DNA of 64,000 nt from Futiania mangrovi. Its GTDB lineage: Bacteria; Pseudomonadota; Alphaproteobacteria; Futianiales; Futianiaceae. The stretch is from positions 496,001-560,000 of the forward strand of contig NZ_JAMZFT010000002.1 of NCBI RefSeq assembly GCF_024158125.1. The letters are read 5' to 3'. The notes under the pieces were generated by a model. That model saw only the letters and a list, made by a program, of their open reading frames with translations. It did not search any database and had not been told where the DNA came from. Both the position numbers and the translations under genes were made by a program. The first letter of the stretch is position 1. Each line of letters starts with the position of its first letter. Positions 17,662-28,619 of the stretch are shown here, piece after piece.

Positions 17662-18483
17662 ATGAACAAGCCGCTCTTTCCCGATGTCGTGGTCAATGGC
17701 GTGACGATCCCGGCGCGTGCGATTGCTGCGGAGGCACAGAACCACGCCGCGCCGAAGGGCAAGCCCGGCTGGGCGTGGCATGCGGCGGCGCGCGCGCTCG
17801 CCGTGCGCGAACTGCTCCGCCAGGAGGCGTCACGGGCCGGGATCGCACCGGAACCCCGCGCGCTGCCGGGCGGGCGTATCGAGACGGACGAGGAGGCCGT
17901 GCTTCGGGCGCTTCTGGACCGGCGTCTCTCGGCGTGTCCTCCGTCGGAGGAGGAGGTGCGTGCCGTCTATGACGCGAACCCCGAACGGTTCGTTTCACCC
18001 GCGCTGTTCGAGGCCTCCCACATCCTCTTCGCCGACGACACACGCGATGTGACCGTGCGTCCGCGGGCACGCAAGCGGGCGGCGGCGGTGCTGGCCGAGA
18101 TCGCCCGCGATCCGGGCGCATTCGAACGGATCGCGCGCGCCGAGAGCGATTGCCCCTCCCGCGCGAACGGCGGCATGCTCGGCCAGCTGGCGGAAGGCGA
18201 TACGGTGCCGGAGTTCGAGGCCGTGCTGAAAGCGATCGAGCCCGGCACGGTGGCGCCGGAGCCGGTCGAGACGCGCTACGGCGTGCATGTGCTGCGCCTC
18301 GACGCCCGCGCCGACGGGGCCGTCCTGCCGTTCGAGGCGGTGCGCGACCGCATCGCGGCGGCCATCGAGCGGCGGCGTTGGGCCGGGGAAGCGCGCGCCT
18401 TCGTCGAACGCCTCGTCTCGGTGGCAGATGTGCAGGGCGTGGTATTTGCCGCCGCGGACCGCGCCACGTCTTCCGGCAGCTGA
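17662..18483 (+). CDS. Parvulin-type peptidyl-prolyl cis-trans isomerase in nar operon
   Basis: A 273-aa protein whose C-terminal half is a rotamase (PpiC) domain: SHILFA near residue 121, the segment FERIARAESDCPSRANGGMLGQ (given here in part by position, about 154-175), and YGVHVLRLDAR near 207. The N-terminal about 95 residues are helical, like NifM or SurA-type chaperone arms. There is no signal peptide, so it probably acts in the cytoplasm. It starts 5 nt after narI and is the last gene of the operon. A PpiC gene also follows narI in Pseudomonas aeruginosa, which suggests a role in folding of nitrate reductase; this role is inferred. Confidence 0.88.
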   Translation: MNKPLFPDVVVNGVTIPARAIAAEAQNHAAPKGKPGWAWHAAARALAVRELLRQEASRAGIAPEPRALPGGRIETDEEAVLRALLDRRLSACPPSEEEVRAVYDANPERFVSPALFEASHILFADDTRDVTVRPRARKRAAAVLAEIARDPGAFERIARAESDCPSRANGGMLGQLAEGDTVPEFEAVLKAIEPGTVAPEPVETRYGVHVLRLDARADGAVLPFEAVRDRIAAAIERRRWAGEARAFVERLVSVADVQGVVFAAADRATSSGS

Positions 18484-18538
18484 CGGCGCACCCGTCCTTC
18501 ACCCCGTCGCTGCAACCCAGAGGTTCCGCCTGCGGCAT

Positions 18539-18544
18539 TTGACA
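18539..18544 (+). promoter_or_regulatory. Possible -35 box upstream of SDR gene
   Basis: A consensus TTGACA lies 65 bp before the SDR start in an otherwise GC-rich spacer. The matching -10 (TTTGCT, 17 bp later) is weak, so only the -35 is marked. Confidence 0.3.
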
Positions 18545-18608
18545 GGTGCGCCGCGCTTGCGTTTGCTCTGTAGCAGGCGCAGCTGAGCACGGAGGCGCGG
18601 GGCACCGC

Positions 18609-19394
18609 ATGGCAGGCGGACGGGTCGAGGGGCGCGTGGCGCTCGTGACGGGTGCGGCGCAAGGGCTGGGGGCCGCGATCGCCCGCATGCTGGCCGACGA
18701 GGGCGCACGCATCCTGCTGACCGACCTCCAGGCGGACAAGGCCGAAGGCGTCGCTGCCGCGATCCGCAATGCGCATGGGGCCGATGCCGCCGGCGCGGTT
18801 CCCCACGACGTCACGTCCGAAGACGGCTGGGCAAGGGCTGTCGCCGCGGCGGAAGCCGGCTTCGGCGGGCTTCACATCCTCGTCAATAACGCCGGGATCG
18901 TCGAACTTGGCACCGTGGAGGAGACGTCGCCCGAGGTATGGCGGAGCATGCACGCGGTCGACCTCGACAGCGTCTACCTGGGCTGCCGCGCGGCACTGCC
19001 GCTGATGCGGGCGTCTGGCGGCGGGTCCATCGTCAACATCTCATCGATTTCGGGCATCGTCGCGGGCGCGAACCTCGCCGCCTACAATTCGGCCAAGGCG
19101 GCGGTCCGGCACCTGACGAAGTCGGTCGCGCTCCATTGCGCGAAGCTGGCGCGCGAGGGGCAACCGCTCGTGCGTTGCAACTCCGTGCACCCGGTCTTCA
19201 TCGACACGCCGATGATCGCGCCCTTGACCGGCGGCGACGAGGCGGGGCGGGGCCGGCTCGAAAGGCAGATTCCCATCGGGCGTATCGGCGCGCCGGAGGA
19301 CGTCGCCTATGCCGTCCTTTACCTTGCGAGCGAAGAGTCCAGATTGATGACCGGTGCCGAACTGGTGCTCGATGGAGGCCTCAGTGCTCAATAG
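18609..19394 (+). CDS. SDR family NAD(P)-dependent oxidoreductase
   Basis: A classical short-chain dehydrogenase/reductase of 261 aa. The cofactor motif TGAAQGLG lies at residues 14-21, the NNAG motif follows, a Ser-rich SSISG segment precedes the catalytic Tyr159-x3-Lys163 (YNSAK), and the C-terminus has DGGLSAQ. An acidic residue after strand beta2 (LLTDLQ) suggests preference for NAD over NADP. The closest named types are 3-alpha- or 20-beta-hydroxysteroid and glucose dehydrogenase-like SDRs, but the substrate cannot be read from sequence. GGAGG lies 13 nt before the ATG; the frame continues upstream to 18546 without conserved sequence. It may form a pair with the amidotransferase 24 nt downstream. 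Confidence 0.88.
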   Translation: MAGGRVEGRVALVTGAAQGLGAAIARMLADEGARILLTDLQADKAEGVAAAIRNAHGADAAGAVPHDVTSEDGWARAVAAAEAGFGGLHILVNNAGIVELGTVEETSPEVWRSMHAVDLDSVYLGCRAALPLMRASGGGSIVNISSISGIVAGANLAAYNSAKAAVRHLTKSVALHCAKLAREGQPLVRCNSVHPVFIDTPMIAPLTGGDEAGRGRLERQIPIGRIGAPEDVAYAVLYLASEESRLMTGAELVLDGGLSAQ

Positions 19395-19418
19395 GCGCCT
19401 GACGGCCGATCGCAGGGG

Positions 19419-20165
19419 ATGACAGCAGCCATGACCGACAAGCCCGTTCTGCTGGTGGTGCATCAGCTGACCTCGGACCCGGGGCGGATCGGGCGGGCCA
19501 TCGCGCGCCGCGGCTACAGGCTCGACGTGCGCTGCTGCGCGGCGGGGTACGAGTTGCCGCCGGACCTCTCCGGGCATGCCGCCGTCGTGGTGTTCGGCGG
19601 CCCGATGAGTGCGAACGACGACCATCTTGCCTTCCTGCGCAAGGAGATGCGCCTGATCGAGCGGGCGCTGAAGACGGATGTGCCGTTCCTGGGCGTGTGC
19701 CTCGGCCACCAGATGATGGCGCGGGTGCTGGGCGGGCGCGTGGTGAAGCACCCGGCCGGCGAGGTCGAGATCGGCTATTGGCCGATCCGCGCGACGGAGC
19801 CCGGCAAACCGCTCTTCGGCGAGGAGATGACGGTCTACCAATGGCACCGCGAGGGCGTGGAGCTTCCGGCGGGCGCAGGGATCGAGGTGCTCGCCCGTTC
19901 CGAACGCTTCGACAACCAGGCCTTCCGGGTAGGGTCCGGCGCCTATGGCATCCAGTTTCACGTCGAGCTGACGACCGGCATGATGCAGCGCTGGCTGCAG
20001 CGCGGCCGGCCGGACCCGTCGGTCCCCGGCACCATGCCGCGCGCCGAGCAGCTTGCCGCGCGGCGCCGCCACGACGCGGACCTGCGGCGGTGGCTCGACG
20101 GCTTCATCGAGCACTGGATGCACGGGGCCGAGATGGATGCCGCGGTGCCGCGCGAGACGGCCTGA
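19419..20165 (+). CDS. Class I glutamine amidotransferase-like protein
   Basis: A stand-alone GATase1 domain of 248 aa, related to the GMP-synthase amidotransferase subgroup. The nucleophile is Cys94 in FLGVCLGHQMMARVLGG, and the His-x-Glu of the triad is in GIQFHVELT near residue 190. Such free-standing proteins may hydrolyse glutamine for an unknown partner or act on gamma-glutamyl compounds; no synthetase partner is next to it. The ATG at 19419 is used here; the ATG at 19431 (MTDKPVLL) is an equally plausible start. Ends 63 nt before tRNA-Ala on the other strand. Confidence 0.86.
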   Translation: MTAAMTDKPVLLVVHQLTSDPGRIGRAIARRGYRLDVRCCAAGYELPPDLSGHAAVVVFGGPMSANDDHLAFLRKEMRLIERALKTDVPFLGVCLGHQMMARVLGGRVVKHPAGEVEIGYWPIRATEPGKPLFGEEMTVYQWHREGVELPAGAGIEVLARSERFDNQAFRVGSGAYGIQFHVELTTGMMQRWLQRGRPDPSVPGTMPRAEQLAARRRHDADLRRWLDGFIEHWMHGAEMDAAVPRETA

Positions 20166-20228
20166 CGCTGTACCGGCGAGGGTGCGTCTGTTCTTCGCTG
20201 TCTCGGAAGCGAACCGGCGGGCGGGGAA

Positions 20229-20304
20229 TGGTGGAGCCGAGGGGAGTCGAACCCCTGACCTCAGCAATGCGAATGCTGCGCTCTCCCAACTGAGCTACGG
20301 CCCC
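20229..20304 (-). tRNA. tRNA-Ala (anticodon CGC)
   Basis: Cloverleaf on the minus strand: acceptor GGGGCCG/CGGCTCC with the G3-U70 pair that identifies alanine tRNAs, anticodon stem CAGCA/TGCTG with loop TTCGCAT (anticodon CGC), T-loop TTCGACT, discriminator A, and an encoded CCA at 20231-20229. Reads GCG codons, which are frequent in this genome. Confidence 0.97.
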
Positions 20305-20323
20305 GCGCCCTTGGGACGCGGAC

Positions 20324-20352
20324 TTGTAGCGGCGGCGCCGCGGCTCTGTCAA
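20324..20352 (-). promoter_or_regulatory. Promoter of tRNA-Ala
   Basis: On the minus strand a perfect TTGACA (20352-20347) and CTACAA (20329-20324) are separated by exactly 17 bp. The -10 ends 19 bp before the tRNA 5' end, which fits a short processed leader. One of the clearest sigma-70-type promoters in the window. Confidence 0.6.
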
Positions 20353-20510
20353 GCGGCTGCAAGGACGGCGCGGCTCCAGAGTGCGGCGCATGGGCCGCGA
20401 TGCCTTGCGCCGGGCGGCGGGCGCGGCTACATCGGACGGGACCGGAAAGCCCGGCGAGGCGCTTCGGGGCCCGCACGGGTCCGGCCGACAAGGGGGGGAC
20501 AGCCGCAGCC

Positions 20511-20801
20511 ATGTGTTCGCTACTCAGCCTGATCACCACGGTCATCCAGCTTTATATCTATGTCGTCATCATCCAGGCGGTGATGAGCTGGCTCCTGGCC
20601 TTCAACGTGATCAACATGCACAACGCCTTCGTCGCGAGCATCGCGCGCGGGCTCTACCAGCTGACGGAGCCGGTGCTGCGCCCGATCCGCAACGTCCTGC
20701 CGAACCTTGGCGGTCTCGACATCTCGCCGGTGATCCTGATCCTGGCGCTGATCTTCGTGCAGAACCTGATCTACGAGTATTCCTTCGGGGTGTGCTTTTG
20801 A
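20511..20801 (+). CDS. YggT family membrane protein
   Basis: A 96-aa protein with two hydrophobic segments (about residues 5-28 and 68-90) separated by the conserved LTEPVLRPIRNVLPNLGG-like stretch (about 48-66) that marks the YggT family. Function is not settled; related proteins are tied to turgor, cell division and chloroplast membrane assembly. The ATG at 20511 follows a purine-rich AGGGGGGGA. The stop overlaps the start of the DUF167 gene (TTGA), and YggT-DUF167 pairs are common in proteobacteria. Confidence 0.9.
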   Translation: MCSLLSLITTVIQLYIYVVIIQAVMSWLLAFNVINMHNAFVASIARGLYQLTEPVLRPIRNVLPNLGGLDISPVILILALIFVQNLIYEYSFGVCF

Positions 20802-21121
20802 GCGATGACGGCCTGCGCCTGGCGGATGGGGGCCTGCTGATCCGCGTCCGGGTGACGCCCAATGCGCGGCGCGAGGGTCTGGTGCCCGGCGAGGGGCAGC
20901 TGGAGGCGAAGGTGACGGTCCCGCCGGAGAAGGGGCGGGCGAACGCCGCCCTGGTTGCCCTGCTCGCGCGGACGTGGCGGCTGCCGCGGACCTCGCTGGA
21001 GGTGGTTTCGGGTGCGACGGGGCGGATGAAGACGGTGCGCGTGGCCGGCGATGCAGAAGCGGCGCGGCGCGCGGTTGCGGAATGGATGGTTGCGGAGCGT
21101 GAGGGAAAGGGCAGCGCATGA
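20798..21121 (+). CDS. DUF167 (YggU) family protein
   Basis: A small basic protein of 107 aa. It has the family core [35 protein letters not shown] and [14 protein letters not shown]. Structures of relatives show a single alpha/beta domain; function is unknown. The only workable start that keeps the conserved region is TTG at 20798, overlapping the YggT stop by 4 nt (a GTG at 20792 is also in frame). Its own stop overlaps the folD start (ATGA), so yggT, DUF167 and folD form one coupled operon. Confidence 0.85.
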   Translation: MSDDGLRLADGGLLIRVRVTPNARREGLVPGEGQLEAKVTVPPEKGRANAALVALLARTWRLPRTSLEVVSGATGRMKTVRVAGDAEAARRAVAEWMVAEREGKGSA

Positions 21122-22008
21122 GCGAGGCACGGATCATTGACGGCAAGGCGTTCGCGGAAGGCTTGCGGGCGCGCGTGGGAGAAGCGGTCGCCGGTCTCGT
21201 GCGCGCGCACGGGCTGACCCCGGGTCTTGCGGTGGTGCTGGTGGGTGAGGATCCGGCCTCCCAGGTCTATGTGCGCAACAAGGCGAAGCAGACGCGCGAG
21301 GCGGGCATGCACTCGGTCGAGCACCGCCTGTCCGCAGACACGTCCGAGGCGGACCTGCTGGCGCTGGTGCGCGCCCTGAACGCCGACCCGGCGATCCACG
21401 GCATCCTGGTGCAATTGCCTCTGCCCGCCCAGATCCGCGCGGAAACGGTGATCCAGACCATCGACCCGGCGAAGGACGTGGATGGCTTCCATGTCGTCAA
21501 TGCGGGCCTGCTGGCCACGGGTCAGGAGGCGCTGGTGCCGTGCACGCCGCTCGGTTGCCTGATGCTCGCCCGCGACACGCTGGGCGACCTCTCCGGGCTG
21601 GAGGCGGTGGTCGTCGGGCGGTCGAACATCGTAGGCAAGCCGATGGCGCAATTGCTGCTCAAGGAAAGCTGCACGGTGACGGTCGCCCACTCGCGCACGC
21701 GCGACCTGCCGGCGGTATGCCGCCGCGCCGACCTGCTGATCGCCGCCGTGGGCCGGCCGAACATGGTCAAGGCCGATTGGATCAAGCCCGGAGCGACGGT
21801 GATCGATGTCGGCATCAACCGCGTGGATGCAGGCGAGGGCAAGACGCGCCTGACTGGCGATGTGGATTTCGAGGATGCCAAGGCGGTTGCGGGCGCGATC
21901 ACACCGGTTCCGGGCGGGGTCGGGCCGATGACGATCGCCTGCCTGCTGCGCAACACGGTCGTTGCCGCCTGCCGCCAGCGCAGGCTGACGCCGCCGGAAA
22001 CTCTTTGA
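21118..22008 (+). CDS. folD: Methylenetetrahydrofolate dehydrogenase / cyclohydrolase
   Basis: Bifunctional 296-aa folate enzyme converting 5,10-methylene-THF to 10-formyl-THF through the methenyl form, using NADP. The signature [14 protein letters not shown] contains the catalytic lysine (near residue 57), [13 protein letters not shown] is the folate-binding region, and [14 protein letters not shown] together with [15 protein letters not shown] complete the family pattern. Start overlaps the DUF167 stop. Convergent with argG; strong hairpins lie between. Confidence 0.97.
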   Translation: MSEARIIDGKAFAEGLRARVGEAVAGLVRAHGLTPGLAVVLVGEDPASQVYVRNKAKQTREAGMHSVEHRLSADTSEADLLALVRALNADPAIHGILVQLPLPAQIRAETVIQTIDPAKDVDGFHVVNAGLLATGQEALVPCTPLGCLMLARDTLGDLSGLEAVVVGRSNIVGKPMAQLLLKESCTVTVAHSRTRDLPAVCRRADLLIAAVGRPNMVKADWIKPGATVIDVGINRVDAGEGKTRLTGDVDFEDAKAVAGAITPVPGGVGPMTIACLLRNTVVAACRQRRLTPPETL

Positions 22009-22026
22009 ATTTCAGATGCTTCAAAG
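22003..22026. other. Small hairpin across the folD stop
   Basis: CTTTGAA and TTCAAAG form a perfect 7-bp inverted repeat with a 10-nt loop that spans the folD stop codon. It precedes the stronger hairpin at 22034 and may be part of the same end-of-gene structure. Confidence 0.35.
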
Positions 22027-22033
22027 TTGGGCG

Positions 22034-22061
22034 CCGGTAGGGCCTGTGGCGGCCCTACCGG
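22034..22061. terminator. Bidirectional hairpin between folD and argG
   Basis: CCGGTAGGGCC and GGCCCTACCGG are perfect 11-bp arms around the 6-nt loop TGTGGC, placed between two convergent stops. There is no clear U-tract, so this may work with Rho or as an mRNA 3' end stabiliser. It is built from two facing copies of the GTAGGGCC element that recurs in this window. Confidence 0.6.
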
Positions 22062-22076
22062 TCCGACCCCTCGATT

Positions 22077-23297
<1,221 letters not shown>

Positions 23298-23404
23298 GGG
23301 AGGCACCCTTTCGCTCAGGTCACATGGGGATTGGCGACGGGCGCGCACTATAGTGGAGACGGGGCCTGCGGCAAGGGGGACTCTCCGGGCGCGCCGGGCC
23401 CGCG

Positions 23405-23812
23405 TCAGTCCGCGTGCAGCACGGTCCAGCCGGTGCCGAATGTGGCGCTGTCGGCAAGCTCTTCGGAGGAGAGCGCGAAGACGACGGGCACGCCAGCCTC
23501 GGCAAAGCGGCGCGCGATCGAGCGGCCGTCCATCATCGGCTCGCTCTCGTCCAGCCTCTCCGGCACGCGGGGTCCGAACAGCGGATCGGCGCGCTGGACG
23601 AGCAGGATCGCGTCATCCCGCCGTGCGATTTCGATCTGGTGCTCGACCCGGCGCGAGGTTTCGCCCGCATAGGGCGCGATCAGGTCGGCGCCCGTGGTGC
23701 GATAGAGCTGACGTTTCAGGGTCGTTGCCGCCTGCTCGGCCGCATGCTCCGCGCCCGAGCCCTTGCTGACGACGAAGATGACCGGCGACGTGCCGCTTGC
23801 AGCGTCCGACAT
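23405..23812 (-). CDS. Conserved-looking protein of unknown function
   Basis: A 135-aa soluble protein that I do not recognise. It starts [20 protein letters not shown] and has alternating beta strands and helices: a hydrophobic strand (VIFVVS), a helix with [13 protein letters not shown], the stretch [20 protein letters not shown], then [13 protein letters not shown] near the C-terminus. This pattern suggests a small Rossmann-like or TIR-like alpha/beta fold, which is a guess. It begins 4 nt after the rlmN stop on the same strand, so it is probably co-transcribed with rlmN. The longer frame to 23944 runs into rlmN and is not used. Confidence 0.7.
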   Translation of the reverse strand: MSDAASGTSPVIFVVSKGSGAEHAAEQAATTLKRQLYRTTGADLIAPYAGETSRRVEHQIEIARRDDAILLVQRADPLFGPRVPERLDESEPMMDGRSIARRFAEAGVPVVFALSSEELADSATFGTGWTVLHAD

Positions 23813-23816
23813 GATG

Positions 23817-24977
<1,161 letters not shown>

Positions 24978-25014
24978 GGGCGGTGTCCTCGGGCTCGCGG
25001 GTGGCAGGCGCGCT

Positions 25015-25557
25015 TCAGCGCACGCCGCACGCCTCGCTGATCGTCTTGTGCGCTGCCGTGAAGCCGATCAGCGAATAGGTGTCGGTCGTGTCGGTGCCGC
25101 GGTTGGAGCGGCCCTTCACGCGGATGTTGGCGCCGCGCTTCATGGCTTCAACCAGGCGCTGCTCCTCGACCGCATCGCGCAGCCACGCGCCGTCGCCCTG
25201 GGTGAAGAGCGACCAGTTGTCCGTGCCGACGGTCGCGGTGACGCTGGAGCCCGGCTCGTAGGTATAGCCGGTGATGACGCTCACCTCGTTCTTGACCGAC
25301 TGGCCCGGCCGGTGCGTGACCATGAGGTAGATGTCGCCGCGCCGGACGTTGTCGGGCAGTGCCTCGACAGGCTTGGTCGCCATCCAGCATGTCTTCTGGC
25401 CGCCGTCGGTCATGGCGAAGGCCGTCCAGTCGCGGAAATTGCCCAGCAACTCCGGCCCGGCCGCGGCTGCCTGGCCCGCGATCAGCAGGCCCGTGCCCGC
25501 CGCCAGCGCGCCGCGCAGCACCTTGCCAAGAAACGATCGTGCCTTCCGACCTGTCAT
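25015..25557 (-). CDS. IalB-like (invasion-associated locus B) periplasmic protein
   Basis: A 180-aa secreted protein. A lysine/arginine-rich start followed by a hydrophobic stretch and AGQAAAAG forms a signal peptide ending near residue 33. The mature part has the family features: W at the start (NFRDWTAF), a Cys pair (TCWM near 50 and EACGVR at the end), the repeated beta pattern [14 protein letters not shown], and the [12 protein letters not shown] segment. IalB homologs are widespread in alphaproteobacteria, free-living ones included; the link to erythrocyte invasion applies to Bartonella only. The ATG at 25557 has GGGAG upstream; the longer frame to 25887 has no signal sequence at its start. 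Confidence 0.85.
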   Translation of the reverse strand: MTGRKARSFLGKVLRGALAAGTGLLIAGQAAAAGPELLGNFRDWTAFAMTDGGQKTCWMATKPVEALPDNVRRGDIYLMVTHRPGQSVKNEVSVITGYTYEPGSSVTATVGTDNWSLFTQGDGAWLRDAVEEQRLVEAMKRGANIRVKGRSNRGTDTTDTYSLIGFTAAHKTISEACGVR

Positions 25558-25780
25558 CACGTGCTCCCGATTGACTGTTCGCCATGCCTCGCGATCCTCA
25601 TCGGCGGATCGCATGCTTCTCCGCGGCTGACCGCCGGTGCGCGGACCCCGCGGAGGGGGACCGTGCCGGGTTCGGCTTGCCGGACCGGCTGCGAGCGGAT
25701 ACCAACCGCCGGCGACGCGCTGGCCACGGAACTTGGCCGCATAAAGACACGGAATCGCACCGGAAGGGAAGGCCTTGAAC

Positions 25781-26848
25781 ATGCCAGAATCCCTGAAAAT
25801 CCCCGTCTCGTCTCCAGCCGATCCGGTCCTCGTCGAGGTGACCCGCGCCGGCCTGGTGGAATCGCGCCACAGCGGCGCCCTTTGCATCGCCGATTCGCGT
25901 GGCGAGATCGTGGCGGCACTGGGCGACGTCGAGGTGGCGGTCTTTCCCCGGTCGTCCTACAAGATGCTGCAGGCGCTTCCCCTGATCGAGACCGGGGCGG
26001 CGGATGCCTTCGGAGTGACCGACCGGGAACTGGCGCTTGCGTGCGCCTCGCACAATGGCGAGCCGGGTCATGTGGAGGCGGTGCGTGGCTGGCTCGCCCG
26101 TATCGGCTGCAGCGAAGACGACCTCGCCTGCGGGGCTCACCGGCCCTACCATGAGGGCTCCACCGACGACCTCGTCCGGCAGGGCCATGCGCCGCGACGC
26201 GCGCACAACAATTGCTCCGGCAAGCATGCGGGCTTCCTGACGGTCTGCCGCCATCTGGGCCTTCCCATCGCGGGGTATGCCCGGCCCGACCACCCGGTGC
26301 AGCGCATGGCCTGCGACGCGATCGCCGGTATGACCGGTATTGCCGCGGATGCGATGGTGAACGGCATCGACGGCTGTTCTGCCCCTGCGCTGGCCTTCCC
26401 CTTGAGCGGGCTCGCCCGTGCCTTCGCCGGGATCGCCGCGCCGGAAACGCTTGCCGACGGAACCCGCGCGGCCGCCGTGCTCAGGCTCTACCGCGCCGTC
26501 ACGGGCGAACCGTGGTTCGTGGCCGGAACGGGCCGTTCCTGCACGGTCCTGATGCAGGCGGCGGAGGGACGCGCTGCGCTCAAGACCGGGGCGGAGGGTG
26601 TGTTCACCGCGGCCATACCTGCCGGTGACGGCCGACCGGCGCTGGGCGTGGCGGTGAAGATCGCAGACGGCGCGACGCGCGCTTCCGAATGCGTGATTTC
26701 CGAACTCCTCGTCCGGCTGGGCGTCGTTACCGCGGATACGGAGGGCGTCGCCGATTTCCGGACGCCGGCGATCAGGAGCCGCGCGGGGGAGGAGGCCGGC
26801 GCGATCCGTGCGGCAGAAGCGCTGTCCCACCTGGCCCTACCCGTGTAG
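25781..26848 (+). CDS. L-asparaginase II (thermolabile, rhizobial type)
   Basis: Hydrolyses asparagine to aspartate and ammonia. The 355-aa protein belongs to the asparaginase II family first known from Rhizobium etli, unrelated in sequence to the E. coli AnsA/AnsB type. Landmarks are VTRAGLVESRHSGALCIAD, PRSSYKMLQALPLIETGAAD with the Ser and Lys of the active site, ACASHNGEPGHV, HNNCSGKHAGFL and the C-terminal half with GTGRSCTVLM. I chose ATG 25781, about 9-14 nt after GGAAGGGAAGG; a TTG at 25775 is also in frame. A hairpin overlaps its stop codon. Divergent from the IalB gene. Confidence 0.93.
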   Translation: MPESLKIPVSSPADPVLVEVTRAGLVESRHSGALCIADSRGEIVAALGDVEVAVFPRSSYKMLQALPLIETGAADAFGVTDRELALACASHNGEPGHVEAVRGWLARIGCSEDDLACGAHRPYHEGSTDDLVRQGHAPRRAHNNCSGKHAGFLTVCRHLGLPIAGYARPDHPVQRMACDAIAGMTGIAADAMVNGIDGCSAPALAFPLSGLARAFAGIAAPETLADGTRAAAVLRLYRAVTGEPWFVAGTGRSCTVLMQAAEGRAALKTGAEGVFTAAIPAGDGRPALGVAVKIADGATRASECVISELLVRLGVVTADTEGVADFRTPAIRSRAGEEAGAIRAAEALSHLALPV

Positions 26849-26854
26849 GGCCGG
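26831..26854. terminator. Hairpin spanning the asparaginase stop codon
   Basis: GGCCCTAC (26833-26840) and GTAGGGCC (26845-26852) form a perfect 8-bp stem with a CCGT loop, extended by a T-G and a C-G pair. The TAG stop is part of the right arm. Only 11 nt separate the two convergent genes here, so the hairpin may serve both ends. Confidence 0.45.
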
Positions 26855-26859
26855 CCACG

Positions 26860-27258
26860 CTACGCCCTGTGACCACCGTTGCGCAGGCGGCCCAGCGCGG
26901 CGCGGGCCTTCAGCCTGTGCTCCTCGCGCACATGGGCGCCCACGGTTCGCAGGACAGCGGCAAGCACGGCGGCATCGTCGGTGAAGCCGAGGCACAGAAT
27001 GACGTCGGGCACGGCATCCACGGGCAGGACGAAATAGGCCAGCGCTGCCAGCAGCGTCAGCCGCACGCGGCGCGGCGTCTGCGGATCGAAGGCGGCGTAA
27101 TAGGCCGCGGCGGCATCTTCCGCGAACGGAACGCGGGCGATCAGGCGGCCGAGCTTGGCCCAGAAGCCCTCCCTCACGATACGCTCGTGCCGGTCCGAGG
27201 GCGCGGGCACGCGGTAGGGCGTGCCGTCGATCCGGGGCGTGACGTCCTCGGCGGTCAT
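26860..27258 (-). CDS. YkvA-like DUF1232 protein
   Basis: A 132-aa protein with a DUF1232 core: [27 protein letters not shown], which includes a short hydrophobic helix and the family-specific Y-x-x-x-P-x-D-x-x-P-D pattern near residues 68-82. Function is unknown; the hydrophobic helix suggests weak membrane association. The ATG at 27258 has an excellent GGAGGAAG seven nt upstream, which is why I prefer it to the ATG at 27273. Convergent with asparaginase. Confidence 0.86.
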   Translation of the reverse strand: MTAEDVTPRIDGTPYRVPAPSDRHERIVREGFWAKLGRLIARVPFAEDAAAAYYAAFDPQTPRRVRLTLLAALAYFVLPVDAVPDVILCLGFTDDAAVLAAVLRTVGAHVREEHRLKARAALGRLRNGGHRA

Positions 27259-27424
27259 CCGCACTTCCTCCATCCTCGGCCAAGGCCCCTGTCGCGATCC
27301 AAGCGGATGCGGGGCGAGGGGGACTGGCGCCTGTCCCGAAACGCGATATGGTCGCGCACCCGCCGCCGCTTCAAGAGGCAGGCGGCACGGCCGGATAACA
27401 AGGGTGCAAGACGAGAGGGACGCG

Positions 27425-28192
27425 ATGAAGCTGGACGGGAACATTGCAGCAGTGGTGACGGGCGGGGCTTCCGGCCTCGGCGAGGCGACGGCCCGGGCGC
27501 TGGCTGCCAAGGGCGTGAAGGTCGCCCTGTTCGACATGAACGCGGAGCGCGGGGCGCAGGTCGCGGGCGAGATCGGCGGTGTCTTCTGCGCCTGCGACGT
27601 GACGAAGCCCGAAGACGTCGAGCGGGCGCTGGCGGAAGCGCGCGCCGCGCACGGGCAGGAGCGCGTCCTCGTCAATTGCGCCGGCATCGGCCCCGCACAG
27701 AAGACCGTCTCCAAGGGCCGCGCGCACGATCCGGCGCTGTTCAACAAGGTCATCGCCGTCAACCTGATCGGCAGTTTCAACTGCCTCTCGCACTCGGCCG
27801 CGGGCATGAGCGAAGCCGAGCCACTGACCGCGGACGGGGAGCGCGGCGTGATCGTCAATACGGCCTCGGTCGCCGCCTTCGACGGGCAGATCGGGCAGGT
27901 GGCCTATGCGGCTTCGAAGGGCGGCATCGTGGGCATGACCCTGCCCGCCGCGCGCGACCTCGCGAACCTGGGCGTGCGGGTGTGCACGATCGCGCCGGGG
28001 CTGTTCCTGACGCCGCTGCTGCAGTCGCTGCCGCAGCAGGTGCAGGACTCGCTGGGCGCGCAGGTGCCGTTCCCCTCGCGCCTCGGCAGCCCGGCGGAAT
28101 ACGCCGCGCTGGCGGTCCACATCGCCGAGAATTCGATGCTCAACGGCGAGGTGATCCGCCTCGACGGCGCGATCCGCATGGCGCCGAAGTAG
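27425..28192 (+). CDS. SDR, 3-hydroxyacyl-CoA dehydrogenase type-2-like
   Basis: A 255-aa classical SDR with TGGASGLG at the N-terminus, LFDMN after beta2 (NAD preference), NCAGIG, and Tyr161-x3-Lys165 (YAASK). The overall pattern, with [14 protein letters not shown] and [20 protein letters not shown], resembles HSD17B10-type 3-hydroxy-2-methylbutyryl-CoA or 3-hydroxyacyl-CoA dehydrogenase, which acts in fatty acid and isoleucine breakdown. The substrate call is by resemblance only. It ends 6 nt before the phhB stop on the other strand; the TAG stop is the core of a GTAGGGCC element. Confidence 0.86.
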   Translation: MKLDGNIAAVVTGGASGLGEATARALAAKGVKVALFDMNAERGAQVAGEIGGVFCACDVTKPEDVERALAEARAAHGQERVLVNCAGIGPAQKTVSKGRAHDPALFNKVIAVNLIGSFNCLSHSAAGMSEAEPLTADGERGVIVNTASVAAFDGQIGQVAYAASKGGIVGMTLPAARDLANLGVRVCTIAPGLFLTPLLQSLPQQVQDSLGAQVPFPSRLGSPAEYAALAVHIAENSMLNGEVIRLDGAIRMAPK

Positions 28193-28198
28193 GGCCGG

Positions 28199-28492
28199 TC
28201 AGGCCGCGAACTGATCCATGATGCGGGCAAGGTCGATGTCGCGCTGCGTCAGCCCGCCCGCGTCATGGGTCGAGAGCGTAACGTCCACCGTGCGGTAGAC
28301 GTTGAACCACTCGGGATGGTGATCCATCCTTTCGGCGGCCAGAGCCACCCGGGTCATCCAGCCGAAGGCCGCGTTGAAGTCCCGGAAGGTGAAGGTCTTG
28401 GTGATGGCGTCGCGGCCATAGACCTCGGCCCAGCCGTCGAGGGTGTTCATTGCCGCGTCGCGCGCGTCGCCTTCGAGCTTGTCGTTCGACAT
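28199..28492 (-). CDS. phhB: 4a-hydroxytetrahydrobiopterin (pterin-4a-carbinolamine) dehydratase
   Basis: A 97-aa protein that dehydrates 4a-hydroxy-tetrahydropterin, recycling the cofactor of aromatic amino acid hydroxylases; some homologs act in folate or molybdopterin routes. The catalytic motif is [22 protein letters not shown] (about residues 57-78, with the two His and the later His of the active site), and [19 protein letters not shown] precedes it. No phenylalanine hydroxylase gene is in the window, so its partner is unknown. Confidence 0.93.
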   Translation of the reverse strand: MSNDKLEGDARDAAMNTLDGWAEVYGRDAITKTFTFRDFNAAFGWMTRVALAAERMDHHPEWFNVYRTVDVTLSTHDAGGLTQRDIDLARIMDQFAA

Positions 28493-28619
28493 GGTGGTCG
28501 CCTCTCCCTAGGTGTGCCGCCAGACGGGCGGCGGCCGTGCCCCGCTCGGGGCGGAGACCAACAGGACGCGGGCCGCACGTCAAGGTTTGTTCCGGCACCA
28601 GGCAAGGATGGGGTACAGC

